NCBI RefSeq assembly: GCF_001656035.1
Contig: NZ_CP010029.1
Coordinates: 606,410 to 670,409, forward strand
Origin: Yersinia entomophaga
GTDB lineage: Bacteria > Pseudomonadota > Gammaproteobacteria > Enterobacterales > Enterobacteriaceae
Length of the DNA: 64,000 bases
Reading direction: 5' to 3'
The position numbers and the translations under genes are program-made. Position 1 is the stretch's first letter. Each line of letters starts with the position of its first letter. The notes under the pieces were generated by a model, which worked only from the letters and a program-made list of their open reading frames with translations, did no database searches and was not told the DNA's origin. Shown here piece after piece: positions 8,051-18,541 of the stretch.

Positions 8051-9819
8051 CCCTGGTTAAACCAGTTGAGCCAGCGTAATGGCCAAGGTCGGCGTCGATC
8101 CTGTGGATTCATTTGGGCAATCCTTTCCTGAATTATACCTAACAAACTGGTTTGTTGTTCATCGGCATAAGGCAGGCCGGTCAGAAGTGGTAACGCTTCA
8201 GTGACGGAATCCACGGCCCACAGATGGAATTGCCCGTTCTGTACTGCTTCAACCACTGACGGGTGCAGGCAGAGATGGCGCACATTGGCGCTCGGTAAAA
8301 TCACGCCTTGGCTAGCGGTTAATCCACGACGTTGACAAACCTCGAAGAAACCTTCGATTTTTTCATTTACGCCGCCAATAGGTTGCACATTCCCAAACTG
8401 ATCGACAGAACCGGTCACGGCAATTTGTTGATTAATTGGCTGTTGTGAAAGAGCACTGATCAATGCACATAACTCTGCCAAAGAGGCACTGTCGCCGTCA
8501 ATTTCACCGTATGATTGCTCAAAAACGATTGATGCGGAGAATGGCATCGGCTGGTCAAGTTCCAGCTCCGCATTCAGGAATGCCTGCATAATCATCATGC
8601 CTTTAGCATGCAGATTACCGCCTAACTCGGCTTTGCGTTCAACGTCGACAAATTCGCCGTCGCCCATATGTGCCACGCAGCTGATGCGCGCGGGTTCGCC
8701 AAAGGCTCGCGGATGGCCAGGATATTCCAGTACCGAAAGACCATTGATTTGGCCAACAACCGCACCTTCGGTGTCGATCAGAATCTGGCCCAGTTCGATT
8801 TCGTCCTGCATCCGCTCGGCCAGATAATTCTGCCGCCAATCGCGATTATTTGCGGCTACATCCAGCGAGTTACCGGTAATTTCATCTTCTTCAGCATACA
8901 TGGCGGCTTCGGCTAACTGGCGAGTTAACCATTGCGGGCAGAGTGGTAAACTGCCCTGATCGCCACTGTGACGAATGGCTTGTTTAAACAATACTGGCCA
9001 AGCGTCTGCGGACAAAGGCGGCAAATTATTCTGCTGTACTAACCCGTTGATATAACCGCACCACAGCGCCATGCCTTCTTCGTCCAGCAGGGGCAATTCA
9101 GCTTCAAACTCGCCGTAAATGGCCAGCTCACCCAGCTCCGGTTCCATATCATGGAAATCCCCTAGACCGAGGCGATCGCCAACCAGAACCAAACGCAGAT
9201 CGAGAGGCATAGAGGGAATATGTAATGGTAAAGGCTTGGTTTCATCGGGAGAGAGCCACTCGAAACGCTGCTGAGTCACCATTTGCTTTAGGCGTAGCCA
9301 CATTAACGGCTGCGCCAGCAGGGAACGTACCGACAGAATCAGCACGCCGCCGTTGGCCTGATGGACCAACCCCGGTTGCAAGCTGACCGTATCTTTATGG
9401 ATTCTAACGCAACCAAATAATTGCTCTGGCTCAATCCATTCCTGACATAAACAGGTAGATTTGGCAGCAAAAGCCTCATTGCCATGCTGAGCTGGCTGCC
9501 AGCTCACTTGATGGCCATGTACCAGATAATCACCGCCCGCTAGCGTCGGCGTTTCATTTGCCAGCAACTCATTAATTGCCTGGGAGAGCAGGTTGAGATA
9601 GTCGCTACTCTCTTGCGCCTTGATCAGCATAAAGCGCGGCTTGGAAAGTGGGTGACAGAATAGCGTCAGGCCATTTTCCAACCGGGGCTGATATGCCGCA
9701 AAAGATACGGGAGCCAACTGAGTGGCGGTAGCAAACAACGCCTCATATGGCGTTGTGTTTGGCAGCAAAGACTGCCATTCAAGTCGGTTATTGGTCAAAG
9801 TGTTAGATGCAATCGTCAA
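8047..9819 (-). CDS. ycbZ: Lon-like (S16) protease homologue YcbZ/LonH
   Basis: A 590-residue protein close to E. coli YcbZ (586). The C-terminal Lon proteolytic domain carries the Ser-Lys dyad: Ser in DGDSASLAELCAL and Lys in GGVNEKIEGFF. The N-terminal part lacks a usable Walker A motif, consistent with a degenerate AAA region as in the family. The physiological substrate is not established. It lies upstream of fabA on the same strand; its stop codon overlaps the FadR site of fabA. An A-rich start region without a strong ribosome site precedes ATG 9819. Confidence 0.93.
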   Translation of the reverse strand: MTIASNTLTNNRLEWQSLLPNTTPYEALFATATQLAPVSFAAYQPRLENGLTLFCHPLSKPRFMLIKAQESSDYLNLLSQAINELLANETPTLAGGDYLVHGHQVSWQPAQHGNEAFAAKSTCLCQEWIEPEQLFGCVRIHKDTVSLQPGLVHQANGGVLILSVRSLLAQPLMWLRLKQMVTQQRFEWLSPDETKPLPLHIPSMPLDLRLVLVGDRLGLGDFHDMEPELGELAIYGEFEAELPLLDEEGMALWCGYINGLVQQNNLPPLSADAWPVLFKQAIRHSGDQGSLPLCPQWLTRQLAEAAMYAEEDEITGNSLDVAANNRDWRQNYLAERMQDEIELGQILIDTEGAVVGQINGLSVLEYPGHPRAFGEPARISCVAHMGDGEFVDVERKAELGGNLHAKGMMIMQAFLNAELELDQPMPFSASIVFEQSYGEIDGDSASLAELCALISALSQQPINQQIAVTGSVDQFGNVQPIGGVNEKIEGFFEVCQRRGLTASQGVILPSANVRHLCLHPSVVEAVQNGQFHLWAVDSVTEALPLLTGLPYADEQQTSLLGIIQERIAQMNPQDRRRPWPLRWLNWFNQG

Positions 9820-10007
9820 AAAGGGAAAGGGCGATTATACAAGAATAACGCAGGCTGCATATACGCAGAGTGGCTGTTGTCGACAAGGAGTGTGACATCC
9901 TGATATTTAAGTACAAAAAACAGCCAAAATGAACGCGATTTGCAGGGGGAAATTTCCTATAAAGCTGTTATGCTTACTGAAGTTACGCGGTCACTGAAGA
10001 GATCACG

Positions 10008-10463
10008 ATGAAATATCAACAATTGGAAAATCTTGAGAGCGGTTGGAAATGGGCCTATCTGGTGAAAAAACACCGTGAAGGTGAACCTATCACTCGCCAC
10101 GTTGAAAAAAGCGCAGCTCAAGATGCGATTGAACAACTGCTGAAACTGGAAAGCGAGCCGGTTAAAGTCCTTGAGTGGATCGATGCGCATATGAATGCGG
10201 ATTTGGCTAATCGGATGAAGCAAACCATTAGGGCTAGACGTAAACGCCATTTTAATGCCGAGCATCAGCATACGCGCAAAAAATCTATCGATCTGGAATT
10301 CCTGGTTTGGCAGCGTTTGGCGGCATTGGCGCGCAGAAGAGGACATACTTTATCCGAAACGGTAGTGATGTTGATTGAAGATGCCGAACGGAAAGAGAAA
10401 TATGCCAATCAGATGTCATCGCTGAAACAAGATTTACAGGCAATTTTGGGTAAAGACGATTAG
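10008..10463 (+). CDS. matP: Macrodomain Ter protein MatP
   Basis: A 151-residue DNA-binding protein that organises the terminus region by binding matS sites and delays segregation of sister Ter domains. It has the N-terminal helical bundle ([19 protein letters not shown]), a ribbon-helix-helix segment ([30 protein letters not shown]) and a short C-terminal coiled coil. It starts at ATG 10008 behind GAAGAGATCACG. Its location between ycbZ and ompA is conserved. Confidence 0.96.
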   Translation: MKYQQLENLESGWKWAYLVKKHREGEPITRHVEKSAAQDAIEQLLKLESEPVKVLEWIDAHMNADLANRMKQTIRARRKRHFNAEHQHTRKKSIDLEFLVWQRLAALARRRGHTLSETVVMLIEDAERKEKYANQMSSLKQDLQAILGKDD

Positions 10464-10545
10464 AAACTGAATGAGAAGCAGGCGTTATTTGTTGGCGTTT
10501 CTTGCGATTCTGGTTTTTGGTTTTAGATGACGAAAACGGTTAAAA

Positions 10546-10570
10546 AAAAACCCCGCAATGCGGGGTTTTT
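10546..10570. terminator. Bidirectional terminator between matP and ompA
   Basis: AAAAA-CCCCGC (to 10556), loop AAT, GCGGGG-TTTTT (10560-10570). A-tract and T-tract on both sides let it end both convergent transcripts. Confidence 0.9.
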
Positions 10571-10584
10571 ATTAAGAAGTAAAC

Positions 10585-11658
10585 TTAAGCCTGTGGCTGA
10601 GTTACAACTTCTTTGATGCCTTTCACTTCGATCTCTACGCGACGATCTGGTGCCAAGCAGTTGATCAGTGCAGCACGTGGTTTCACGTTGTCACAGGTGT
10701 TGCCTGTAACTGGATCAGCTTGACCCATGCCACGAGCAGAGATCTTGTCTGCTGGGATACCTTTAGATACCAGGTACTCTACAACGCTGCGAGCGCGAGC
10801 TTCAGACAGTTTCAAGTTAGGAGCAGCTTGACCGATACGGTCAGCGAAGCCCAGAACTACAACAGAACCGTCTTTAGGATCGATAGAGCTCAGCTGAGAG
10901 TACAGTTGGTCCAGAGCTTGCTGGCCTTCTGGTTTCAGAGTTGCTTTGTTGAAAGCAAACAGCACGTCAGATTTCAGAGTGAAACGCTTAGTATCAACAA
11001 CTGGAGCCGGAGCTGGAGCTGGAGCTACTGGAGCGACTGCGTCATCTTGACCGAAACGGTAAGAAACACCCAGGCTCAGCATGCCGTTGTCTGGACGAGC
11101 ACCAACGGTAGCAGCATCACCAATGTTGTTAACCCATTGGTAATCCAGGCGAGTTGCCCAGTTTTTGGTTACTGCGTATTCAAGACCAACGGCTGCCAGC
11201 GGAGAAACGCCAGTGTCGTGGTTGCTAGCGTGGAAGTTTTCGCTAGGCACGTTTGCTTTAGAGTCTGCACGCCAAACCATACCACCCAGACGAGTGTACA
11301 GATCCAGATCCTGAGCAATTGGGTAGCTCAGTTTAGCGGCTAGCTGAACGCCTTGTGCTTTAAATGCGCCGTTAGTAACGTCGCCTTTGTAAGGCATACG
11401 GCCAAGCCAGTCATATCCCATTTCGAAGCCAAGGTATTGGTTCGCTTGGTAACCTACGAACGCACCTGCACCCAGTTGGTCCTTGTGAGTTGGGCCGTCG
11501 TTGCTTTCGTTGTAGATACCACTGCCGGTACCGACATCATGGTACTGAGACCAGCCCAGTTTACCACCGGTGTACCAGGTATTATCTTTCGGTGCGGCTT
11601 GCGCTACTGTAGCGAAACCAGCCAGTGCCACTGCTAATGCGATAGCTGTCTTTTTCAT
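10585..11658 (-). CDS. ompA: Outer membrane protein A
   Basis: A 357-residue porin-like structural protein. It has a signal peptide ([21 protein letters not shown]), an eight-stranded N-terminal barrel to about residue 200, an Ala/Pro hinge ([11 protein letters not shown]), and a C-terminal OmpA-like peptidoglycan-binding domain ([16 protein letters not shown]). Two Cys near the C-terminus (NTCDNVK...INCLAPD) form the usual disulfide. I start at ATG 11658 behind GAGGCG, because the upstream extension would spoil the signal peptide. The long AT-rich leader upstream is typical of ompA. Confidence 0.98.
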   Translation of the reverse strand: MKKTAIALAVALAGFATVAQAAPKDNTWYTGGKLGWSQYHDVGTGSGIYNESNDGPTHKDQLGAGAFVGYQANQYLGFEMGYDWLGRMPYKGDVTNGAFKAQGVQLAAKLSYPIAQDLDLYTRLGGMVWRADSKANVPSENFHASNHDTGVSPLAAVGLEYAVTKNWATRLDYQWVNNIGDAATVGARPDNGMLSLGVSYRFGQDDAVAPVAPAPAPAPVVDTKRFTLKSDVLFAFNKATLKPEGQQALDQLYSQLSSIDPKDGSVVVLGFADRIGQAAPNLKLSEARARSVVEYLVSKGIPADKISARGMGQADPVTGNTCDNVKPRAALINCLAPDRRVEIEVKGIKEVVTQPQA

Positions 11659-12018
11659 TTTACGCCTCGTTATCATCCAAATAGGCAATGAGCTTTTGTA
11701 AAGCCAAGCCCTTGGTTAAAATTCTTCGTTAAGGTTTTAACGCTCCCGTTGATTCACGCTGCCAGTTTAATTTGGCGTTTTAGAGCAACCTTAGCGATGT
11801 AAAGTCTACAACGTGGCGAGAAAGTTACAAGTGTGATGTGATAAACCGCCTGAAAAAAAAGCAAAAATGAGCAGGTTTTTTAACACTTTTGGCATAAAAA
11901 TGGTCATTTTTAGAACAATATTTTATGCTGCAAGCCGCGTAATGACTCGCTTTGCACTGATATTCAGAGGTTCCCATGTAATTCACGTTAAATTTCATGG
12001 GATAAATCCTAAATTTAC
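11659..12018. other. ompA leader/promoter region and sulA 3' flank, no gene
   Basis: These 360 bp carry the ompA 5' untranslated leader and promoter and the end of the sulA transcript. The part from 11830 to 12010 is strongly AT-rich. A CCTG...CAGG-TTTTTT element near 11850-11882 could be a weak plus-strand terminator. I see no coding sequence with a credible ribosome site. Confidence 0.6.
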
Positions 12019-12525
12019 TTAATGATACAAATAAGAATGAATTTTTAGCGTTGGACACTGTCCTTGGTTCGATTTTGTGTCACTTTGCGGACGCATAATG
12101 AACCCATATGCATTTCCCTGCTCGGCAGCTAAGCGAAGCCTTAGTCGGTCTTCATCCGTTAAATCAGGCAACCAACCGAGCACCACACTGTAATTTCCTG
12201 TCTGTAGCGCTTTTTCCATAGCTTCAACGGTAGATAAAGAATCTATCTGGCTTAGCTGCACCACTTTATCTACGGGTAAACCGGATTTCTCAAGCCATAA
12301 ACGGCTAAGCTTCTGCTGTGGTGTTAACCATAGCAACCAGCGGGATTGTTTGCCCAATTGTTGCAGCAGGGGAACGAGCAGTTGAACCACTGCGGACTGA
12401 TTCTCACTATAAACAATTTCACTGATAAGTCCGCTACCCACAGGGGAAATGGTTCTTGTTGCTAATGTATTAGCAGCAAAAGTATGACTGTTGGAATTAT
12501 GAGGTTTAAGTGAATGTGTGCGCAT
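12019..12525 (-). CDS. sulA: SOS cell division inhibitor SulA
   Basis: A 168-residue inhibitor that binds FtsZ after DNA damage and is removed by Lon. The conserved core is present ([26 protein letters not shown], then the [13 protein letters not shown] segment and [10 protein letters not shown]). The N-terminal 35 residues are variable, as in other genera. A near-consensus LexA box lies 22 bp upstream of the start (12547-12566). The C-terminal tail beyond FIMRPQ is about 18 residues longer than I expect and ends YLYH. Confidence 0.93.
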   Translation of the reverse strand: MRTHSLKPHNSNSHTFAANTLATRTISPVGSGLISEIVYSENQSAVVQLLVPLLQQLGKQSRWLLWLTPQQKLSRLWLEKSGLPVDKVVQLSQIDSLSTVEAMEKALQTGNYSVVLGWLPDLTDEDRLRLRLAAEQGNAYGFIMRPQSDTKSNQGQCPTLKIHSYLYH

Positions 12526-12546
12526 GTGATTTCCTGCCCGTAGTGA

Positions 12547-12566
12547 TACTGTATGAATATACAGTA
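12547..12566. promoter_or_regulatory. LexA (SOS) box of sulA
   Basis: TACTGTATGAATATACAGTA contains CTGT-N8-ACAG and differs from the consensus only near its centre. Confidence 0.95.
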
Positions 12567-12608
12567 ATGGGTGTTTGATGGAAGATCAACCTAATTTTTC
12601 AAACTGCT

Positions 12609-12622
12609 TCGCAAATTTGCGA
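12609..12622. promoter_or_regulatory. Perfect 14-bp palindrome upstream of sxy
   Basis: TCGCAAATTTGCGA is self-complementary over all 14 bases and lies 134 bp upstream of the sxy start in the sulA-sxy divergent region. Its half sites resemble the TGCGA/TCGCA halves of CRP-S sites but with inverted arrangement and spacing, so I do not call it a CRP-S site. Confidence 0.4.
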
Positions 12623-12755
12623 TGAAATTTAATGCAAATTAATTTTGTAATTGGATAGTCGATTTATATTGCGTATTTTTGCAATTAGTTGTTCCTCTTA
12701 CACTTATTGCATCAAAATTAGGACTATAGGCTAATCATTTGCTAAAGGAGTAGCG

Positions 12756-13385
12756 ATGAAGCATTTATCAGAAAAAAGGATTGCCCAGGCTCAGGATCGT
12801 TTTGCTTTTCTCGGCCCGATTACATTTCGTTCTCAATTTGGCGGGTATGGTTTGCTGGCTAACGGCATCATGTTTGCGTTGGTTTCTGAAGGCGAAATGT
12901 ATTTACGTGCAAACGAACGTACCGAATACACATTCAAAACCTACGGGATGTGCTGTTTGGTTTATTCCAAACGGGGCATTCCCGTCACGTTGCGCTATTA
13001 CTGGATTACGCCCGAGTTATGGCAGGATGAATCCAACCTTTCCGCATTTGCTCAATTGGCCTATCAAGGAGCAGAAGAAGATGTCGTTACCAAAAGCAGG
13101 GAAACCAATCGACTGAAAGATTTGCCTAATGTGACCATTGCTCTTGAGCGTTTACTGTGGAAAGTCGGTATAAAGAATGCGGATGAATTGAGGAGTGAAG
13201 GAGCAAAACGCACTTATCTTAGGCTCAGGGCCTTGAGGAAGTCCTTGGGGATCAATGTCCTGCTCTCATTAGCCGGCGCTATTACAGGCAATCATCATGC
13301 CGTTTTACCTCGTCGAATTCGCAATGAGCTGATGGAATGGTTCGATGATGTAGGAATGCCGGTCAGCGCTTGTTATAAAAACTGA
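12756..13385 (+). CDS. sxy: Competence and CRP-S regulator Sxy (TfoX)
   Basis: A 209-residue protein with an N-terminal TfoX domain (FLGPITFRSQFGGYGLLANGIMFALVSEGEMYLR) and a C-terminal TfoX domain (DLPNVTIALERLLWKVGIKNADELRSEG). Sxy co-activates CRP at CRP-S promoters of DNA uptake genes. ATG 12756 follows AAAGGAG. The order sulA-sxy-yccS is conserved with E. coli. Its upstream 230 bp is AT-rich and contains palindromic sequence, compatible with mRNA-structure control known for sxy. Confidence 0.92.
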   Translation: MKHLSEKRIAQAQDRFAFLGPITFRSQFGGYGLLANGIMFALVSEGEMYLRANERTEYTFKTYGMCCLVYSKRGIPVTLRYYWITPELWQDESNLSAFAQLAYQGAEEDVVTKSRETNRLKDLPNVTIALERLLWKVGIKNADELRSEGAKRTYLRLRALRKSLGINVLLSLAGAITGNHHAVLPRRIRNELMEWFDDVGMPVSACYKN

Positions 13386-13520
13386 AGGCGATGAACGTTC
13401 AACCAACGATGAGTAACGCGATATGCCTTTAAGTCGTAACCGAGTGAAGGGAGTCACAGGCCGCTAAAATATCAACAACCTGTGACTGGCAGGTGAGTAT
13501 CACCGCATTATTTTTATGAA

Positions 13521-15659
13521 TTACGAATTTCTCTGGCCAATTTGTTTATTTAATACGGCAAGCTCAGGTAGCAGTTCCAGTAACAATCCTACCTGCTGTA
13601 ATACCAGCGGTTCTTTGCTTTCAGGATCGGGGCTGAATTGCGCGCTACGTGCCGAAAGGGCAGCCAGCGCTTTGTTCATGCGGATATCGTCCACCGGTTC
13701 TTCGCTAAGCGCCGCTTCTACATAACAGATAGCGTCATTTAGTAGCTCCAGAATGGCTGGATTGGTCAGTTTCTCGCGGTGCGCGCCTAGCGCCGAGATG
13801 TAGCTCAGCATGGTGTGATTCAGGCACAGCAGTCGGAATGCCGCCTCATGTGTTTTGCGGTCATTCTTAGGCTCTGCGGACATATTGGAAATAACCGAAG
13901 CTAACTCAGCATCGCTATTGTGCGCATCGCGGCGGGCAATCCTATAGGTCAGGCTGTTGTCCTTTCCCTGATGGTATTGCAGCAGGATGGCGTCCAGATA
14001 GCGGCAGTTGGCGTTGAAGGTCTTGTTCACCACCGCCGGCAGATGGCGGAATTTCCAATCTGGCCAGATAAAGGAAACGGCGACCCAGGCAATGCCGCAG
14101 CCGAGTAAGGTATCAATCACACGTGGCATGGCGACCTCAAAGCCTTCACCTAACAGGTTGAAGCACAGTAACACCAAAAGGGTAATAAACATGGTGGCGT
14201 GGGCGTACTGCACATTACGGAAGGCAAAGAACAGTACCCCGGTAATGACGATTAAAATCAACTGCCCTTCCAGAGAAGGCACAAAGTAAAGAATAGGTAA
14301 GCCGATCAGAATACCAGCGAGGGTTCCGATGATCCTAAGAGCTAAACGGCGGCGGGTGGCGTTGTAGTTAGGCTGGCAGACAAACAGGCTAGTCAGCAAA
14401 ATCCAATAGCCGTGCTGCATGCCGGTGAATTGGATAAATGCGTAACCAATACAGAGCACTACGGACATGCGAACCGCATGGCGAAATAGGGCTGACTGCG
14501 GCGTCAGGTGGCGGCTGATTCGGAGCCAGATATCGCCCCAACCGGTAATACGGTCGTCGGCCAGACGATTTTCCGGCTTAGCTTCTTCGGCCAGTACTTG
14601 CTCTGATTCGATACCAGCAAGCTGGGCGTCAATGGCACGCAGATTTCTAAGTAAATAGGATAATGCTTTAACCTCTGGAAGGTTTTTATGTTTTTCCGAC
14701 ATTCGCAGAAGCGTAGCGTCCAGATGAGTAAACGCTCGCTCAAAGCGCGGGTCGTGCTGATATTTTTGACGCAAGAGGATGGATTGCGATAATTGCTGGC
14801 AGGCTCTGGCCTGCATAGTTAGCAGCCGCTGGAAGCGGAACAGCACATCGCTAAAACGAAATTTCTCCCGCAGGCTTTGGTATTGCACATGGGAGGAACT
14901 GGCGCGCTCATGAATATCCTGTGCGACGAAATAATAGTGCAGTGTACGGCGGGTGCCCCGTTGCCCGCGATCTCCTTTCAGACGGGTTACGAGGGAAACC
15001 TTGGCCTGATTCAAGGTCGAAACCAGTTCGCCGTTGGCCATGGCGACAGCGATCAGCGGCTGATTGTCATTCGCTTCGATATCAGGATCAAACAGATTGG
15101 CTTTGGCTTCCAGATAATACGAAAGCTGCTGATAACAGCGTGCCATATTGTCCTGTAGTGGGCGGATAGGGAAAATCAGATGGCCAGCTAGCGTCAGCAG
15201 GTTGTACCAAACAGCCCCCAGCAGCAAAAGCAACGGTTGTTCATACCAGATAGCGTACATCGATGTACCCAGCATGGTGTAAATCGCGATCAGTAAAGCG
15301 CCAAAGGCAATGGTGGCGTAGCGTTGTCCAAGCGCGCCCAGCAGAATGAATCCGCAGGTCGAAAAAGTCAGGCCAATAGCAAATAGCCAGGGATAGGGAA
15401 AGAGCAATTCAATGGAGGCAGAAGCGGTAAAGAAGCAAACCAATGTAATCAATAAATTGCGGATGCGTCCTACCAGCCTGTCGTCCAGATCTGCCAGAGC
15501 CGCGGCTACGACTCCCAGAGTCAGAGGAATAGTCAGTGTGGGTTGGCCAAGCCACCAAGGTAGCGCCGTTGCGCCAGTCAGGGCGATAAAAATACGAACG
15601 TAATACAGGAAGCTGCTGTTATATGCATAGCGACGTAAATCAGAAACAAAAGTGAGCAC
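13521..15659 (-). CDS. yccS: Inner membrane protein YccS (FUSC family)
   Basis: A 712-residue membrane protein with two repeats of hydrophobic helices (about residues 15-160 and 390-520), each followed by a soluble helical domain, the FUSC/YccS architecture related to aromatic acid efflux proteins. It begins with GTG 15659 (MLTFVSDLRRYAYNSS), matching the N-terminal alignment with E. coli YccS. Strong conservation includes HGYWILLTSLFVCQPNYNAT. The transport substrate is unknown. yccF follows upstream on the same strand after a 136-bp gap. Confidence 0.93.
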   Translation of the reverse strand: MLTFVSDLRRYAYNSSFLYYVRIFIALTGATALPWWLGQPTLTIPLTLGVVAAALADLDDRLVGRIRNLLITLVCFFTASASIELLFPYPWLFAIGLTFSTCGFILLGALGQRYATIAFGALLIAIYTMLGTSMYAIWYEQPLLLLLGAVWYNLLTLAGHLIFPIRPLQDNMARCYQQLSYYLEAKANLFDPDIEANDNQPLIAVAMANGELVSTLNQAKVSLVTRLKGDRGQRGTRRTLHYYFVAQDIHERASSSHVQYQSLREKFRFSDVLFRFQRLLTMQARACQQLSQSILLRQKYQHDPRFERAFTHLDATLLRMSEKHKNLPEVKALSYLLRNLRAIDAQLAGIESEQVLAEEAKPENRLADDRITGWGDIWLRISRHLTPQSALFRHAVRMSVVLCIGYAFIQFTGMQHGYWILLTSLFVCQPNYNATRRRLALRIIGTLAGILIGLPILYFVPSLEGQLILIVITGVLFFAFRNVQYAHATMFITLLVLLCFNLLGEGFEVAMPRVIDTLLGCGIAWVAVSFIWPDWKFRHLPAVVNKTFNANCRYLDAILLQYHQGKDNSLTYRIARRDAHNSDAELASVISNMSAEPKNDRKTHEAAFRLLCLNHTMLSYISALGAHREKLTNPAILELLNDAICYVEAALSEEPVDDIRMNKALAALSARSAQFSPDPESKEPLVLQQVGLLLELLPELAVLNKQIGQRNS

Positions 15660-15795
15660 AAAAGACCCCTAAAACGAACAAAACAGCCTGACCGAATTGA
15701 GCATTACCTAGGCTAATCAACATAGCTTTTAGGCAAAAAACGAACCTTACACTCGGGCAAAACAGATTCACTCGAGCGTAAGGCATCATTCTCAA

Positions 15796-16248
15796 TCAGC
15801 GTTGCTGAAAGCGGCGTTTAGCATTCTCGGTTCTGGCTTGTTGCGCCATTTCAACCGAAACCACCCGGCGGCCGACTGGCCATAAGGCTATCGCTGCTAT
15901 TTTAAAGTTAGCGATACCGACAGGAATACCGATGATGGTTAAGCACTGGGCAATCCCAGCCAAAATATGGGAAATGCACAGCCACCAGCCAAACAGAATA
16001 AACCAGATAATGTTCAATACTGAACCTCCGGTTGTTAGCAGAGCATTACTTTTTTCCGGGTATAATTCATTGACATGGATCGCCTCATTGCCATAAGGCA
16101 GAAAGGAGAGCTTGGTAATTTCCCAGCAAGAGCGGGTTAATGGTAAGGTAACGATCAACAGGGCGCTGACCAGCGTAGCCACCAGCCAGGCGAGCGTTGT
16201 GAAGAAACCACCTAAAACAAAATTCAAAATGTTCAATGCAGTACGCAT
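15796..16248 (-). CDS. yccF: YccF family inner membrane protein
   Basis: A 150-residue membrane protein (E. coli 148) with hydrophobic segments at about residues 8-36, 68-98 and 100-120 and the conserved NIIWFILFGWWL and LTIIGIPVGIANFKIA motifs of the YccF domain. Function is unknown. The neighbourhood yccS-yccF-helD is conserved. Confidence 0.92.
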   Translation of the reverse strand: MRTALNILNFVLGGFFTTLAWLVATLVSALLIVTLPLTRSCWEITKLSFLPYGNEAIHVNELYPEKSNALLTTGGSVLNIIWFILFGWWLCISHILAGIAQCLTIIGIPVGIANFKIAAIALWPVGRRVVSVEMAQQARTENAKRRFQQR

Positions 16249-16442
16249 AATGATTAATCTGCCTGATAAAATTGAAGAGCCGCCATGCGGGTGAATCTAG
16301 AAGTGATCTTCCTTTTCCCATTATTACGCGTTTTTGACAATAACCCGTAAACTATCTGATAGCTGTTGTTTAAACTCAATTATTTTATTTACACTCCATT
16401 TTGATACGTAAACTCCCTCAATACTAGTTTTGGCGCAGGTAT

Positions 16443-18497
16443 ATGGAACTTAAAGCGACATCTTTCGGCAAGCATTTGGCTCAACATCCCTACAATCGGG
16501 TGCGATTATTGAATGCTGGCATCGAAGTGAGCGGTGATAAACATCAATATCTGATTCCGTTTAATCAATTGGTCAATATTCAATGTAAACGCGGCATCGT
16601 ATGGGGAGAACTGGAGTTTGAACTGCCACAGCAGCAGGTTGTCCGGTTACACGGCACCGAATGGCAGGAAACTCAGCGTTTCTATCAGTATTTGTTAGGC
16701 GTCTGGCAAAAATGGAGCGAGGAAATGAGCCAGATTAGCGCAGAAGTGCTCCAGGCCCAGGTGGCTTCGATCCGTAAAATTGAACAACAAGATAAATGGT
16801 TTAAGCATTCGGATTTGGCGCAATTGCAAGAAAGCATCAAGCAAGCATTTGGCGCGTTGCCAATGCCGATAGAGCGATTAAGTGAATTTGAGCTGTGCCG
16901 CGACGATTATGCCCTGTGCCTGCGTTGGTTACAGCAGGGTGCCCGGAGCGTTGCGATGCGTAACCGACAATGGACCGACCGCGTGCTGGAACAACACCGC
17001 GACTTCTTCCAGCAGGTTGAAACCTCTCCTTTGAACGATTCCCAGTGTCGGGCAGTAGTGAATGGGGAAGATTCGGTATTGGTATTGGCTGGAGCGGGTA
17101 GTGGTAAAACGTCGGTGCTGGTGGCGCGTGCCGGTTGGCTGTTACATCGCCAGGAAGCGCTGCCGGAGCAAATCTTGCTGCTGGCTTTCGGGCGTCAGGC
17201 TGCCGATGAAATGAATGATAGAATTAAGCAACGTTTGGGGACAAAAGATATTCAGGCGAAAACCTTCCACGCGTTGGCGCTGCATATTATTCAGCAGGGC
17301 AGTCGTAAAACTCCGGTTATCAGTAAGCTGGAATCAGACAGTCAGGCGCGTCGCTCGCTATTGATCAAAAACTGGCAACAGCAGTGTGAAGAAAAGAAAG
17401 CGCAAGCCAAAGGCTGGCGGCAGTGGCTGACCGAAGAGTTGGAGTGGGACGTGCCGGAAGGCAGTTTCTGGCAAGATAAACGTCTGGCGGCGCGTTTGGG
17501 AGGGCGTCTGGAACGTTGGCTTGGCCTGATGCGGATGCACGGCGGTAGCCAGGCTGAAATGATTGAACAAGCCGATGAGGAAGTGCGCGACCTGTTCCAG
17601 AAACGCATTCGCCTGATGGCTCCGTTGCTGAAAGCGTGGAAAAGTGCGTTGAAGGACGAAGGTGCGGTTGATTTCTCCGGCTTGATTCATCAAGCGGTGA
17701 ATTTATTGGAGAAAGGGCGTTTTGTCAGTCCATGGAAATACATTCTGGTGGATGAGTTTCAGGATATCTCGCCGCAGCGCGCAGTGTTACTTTCCGCTCT
17801 GCGTAAGCAAAATACCCAAACATCTTTGTTTGCCGTAGGGGATGACTGGCAGGCCATTTATCGTTTCAGCGGAGCCGAACTCTTGCTGACCACCGCCTTT
17901 AGTCATCATTTTGGTGAAGGAGCGGAATGTGCTTTGGATACCACCTATCGTTTTAACGATCGCATTGGTGAGATAGCCAATCAGTTTATCCAACAAAATC
18001 CTCATCAGTTAAAAAAACCGCTAAACAGCCTGAGTAAAGGCACGAAAAAATCCGTGGTAATCCTGCCGCATGAACAGCTTGAGGCGCTGCTGGATAAGCT
18101 GAGCGGCTATGTTAAACATGATGAGAGAATCATGATTTTGGCTCGCTATCATCATTTACGTCCGGATATTTTGCAGAAAGCCAAAACGCGCTGGCCCAAA
18201 CTGAATATCGATTTTATGACCATTCACGCCAGTAAAGGGCAGCAGGCTGAGTACGTGATTATCGCTGGTTTGCATGAAGGCAGCGATGGATTCCCGGCGG
18301 AAGCCAGAGAGTCGGTGTTGGAAGACGTACTCTTGCCGCAACCGGAAGATTTTCCCGATGCGGAGGAACGGCGTTTACTGTATGTCGCCATGACGCGGGC
18401 TAAACATCAAGTGTGGTTATTACAAGACAGCGATCGCCCTTCAGTCTTTGTCAGCCAGTTACGCGATCTTGGCGTGTCAGTACAGAAGAAACCCTGA
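16443..18497 (+). CDS. helD: DNA helicase IV HelD (superfamily I)
   Basis: A 684-residue 3'-5' helicase of the UvrD/Rep superfamily. Walker A GAGSGKTS is at about residue 217, motif Ia LLAFGRQAADEM, motif II VDEFQDISP, motif III AVGDDWQAIYRFSGA, motif V TIHASKGQQAEYVII and motif VI RRLLYVAMTRAK. The N-terminal 200 residues form the family-specific domain. It is convergent with mgsA; a short GC-rich hairpin (18526-18538) lies between them. Confidence 0.96.
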   Translation: MELKATSFGKHLAQHPYNRVRLLNAGIEVSGDKHQYLIPFNQLVNIQCKRGIVWGELEFELPQQQVVRLHGTEWQETQRFYQYLLGVWQKWSEEMSQISAEVLQAQVASIRKIEQQDKWFKHSDLAQLQESIKQAFGALPMPIERLSEFELCRDDYALCLRWLQQGARSVAMRNRQWTDRVLEQHRDFFQQVETSPLNDSQCRAVVNGEDSVLVLAGAGSGKTSVLVARAGWLLHRQEALPEQILLLAFGRQAADEMNDRIKQRLGTKDIQAKTFHALALHIIQQGSRKTPVISKLESDSQARRSLLIKNWQQQCEEKKAQAKGWRQWLTEELEWDVPEGSFWQDKRLAARLGGRLERWLGLMRMHGGSQAEMIEQADEEVRDLFQKRIRLMAPLLKAWKSALKDEGAVDFSGLIHQAVNLLEKGRFVSPWKYILVDEFQDISPQRAVLLSALRKQNTQTSLFAVGDDWQAIYRFSGAELLLTTAFSHHFGEGAECALDTTYRFNDRIGEIANQFIQQNPHQLKKPLNSLSKGTKKSVVILPHEQLEALLDKLSGYVKHDERIMILARYHHLRPDILQKAKTRWPKLNIDFMTIHASKGQQAEYVIIAGLHEGSDGFPAEARESVLEDVLLPQPEDFPDAEERRLLYVAMTRAKHQVWLLQDSDRPSVFVSQLRDLGVSVQKKP

Positions 18498-18541
18498 CAG
18501 GAAATGGTTGCCCCCGCAGGCTTTGGCCCGCGGCGGGCGGA

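Noticed and set aside
10720..11343. 207-codon frame on the plus strand
   Set aside because: Lies entirely antisense to ompA; a shadow of its biased codons, with no ribosome site.
12609..12684. CRP-S site upstream of sxy
   Set aside because: TTTGC/GCAAA-type halves are present, but spacings of 8 and 13 bp do not fit the CRP-S core.
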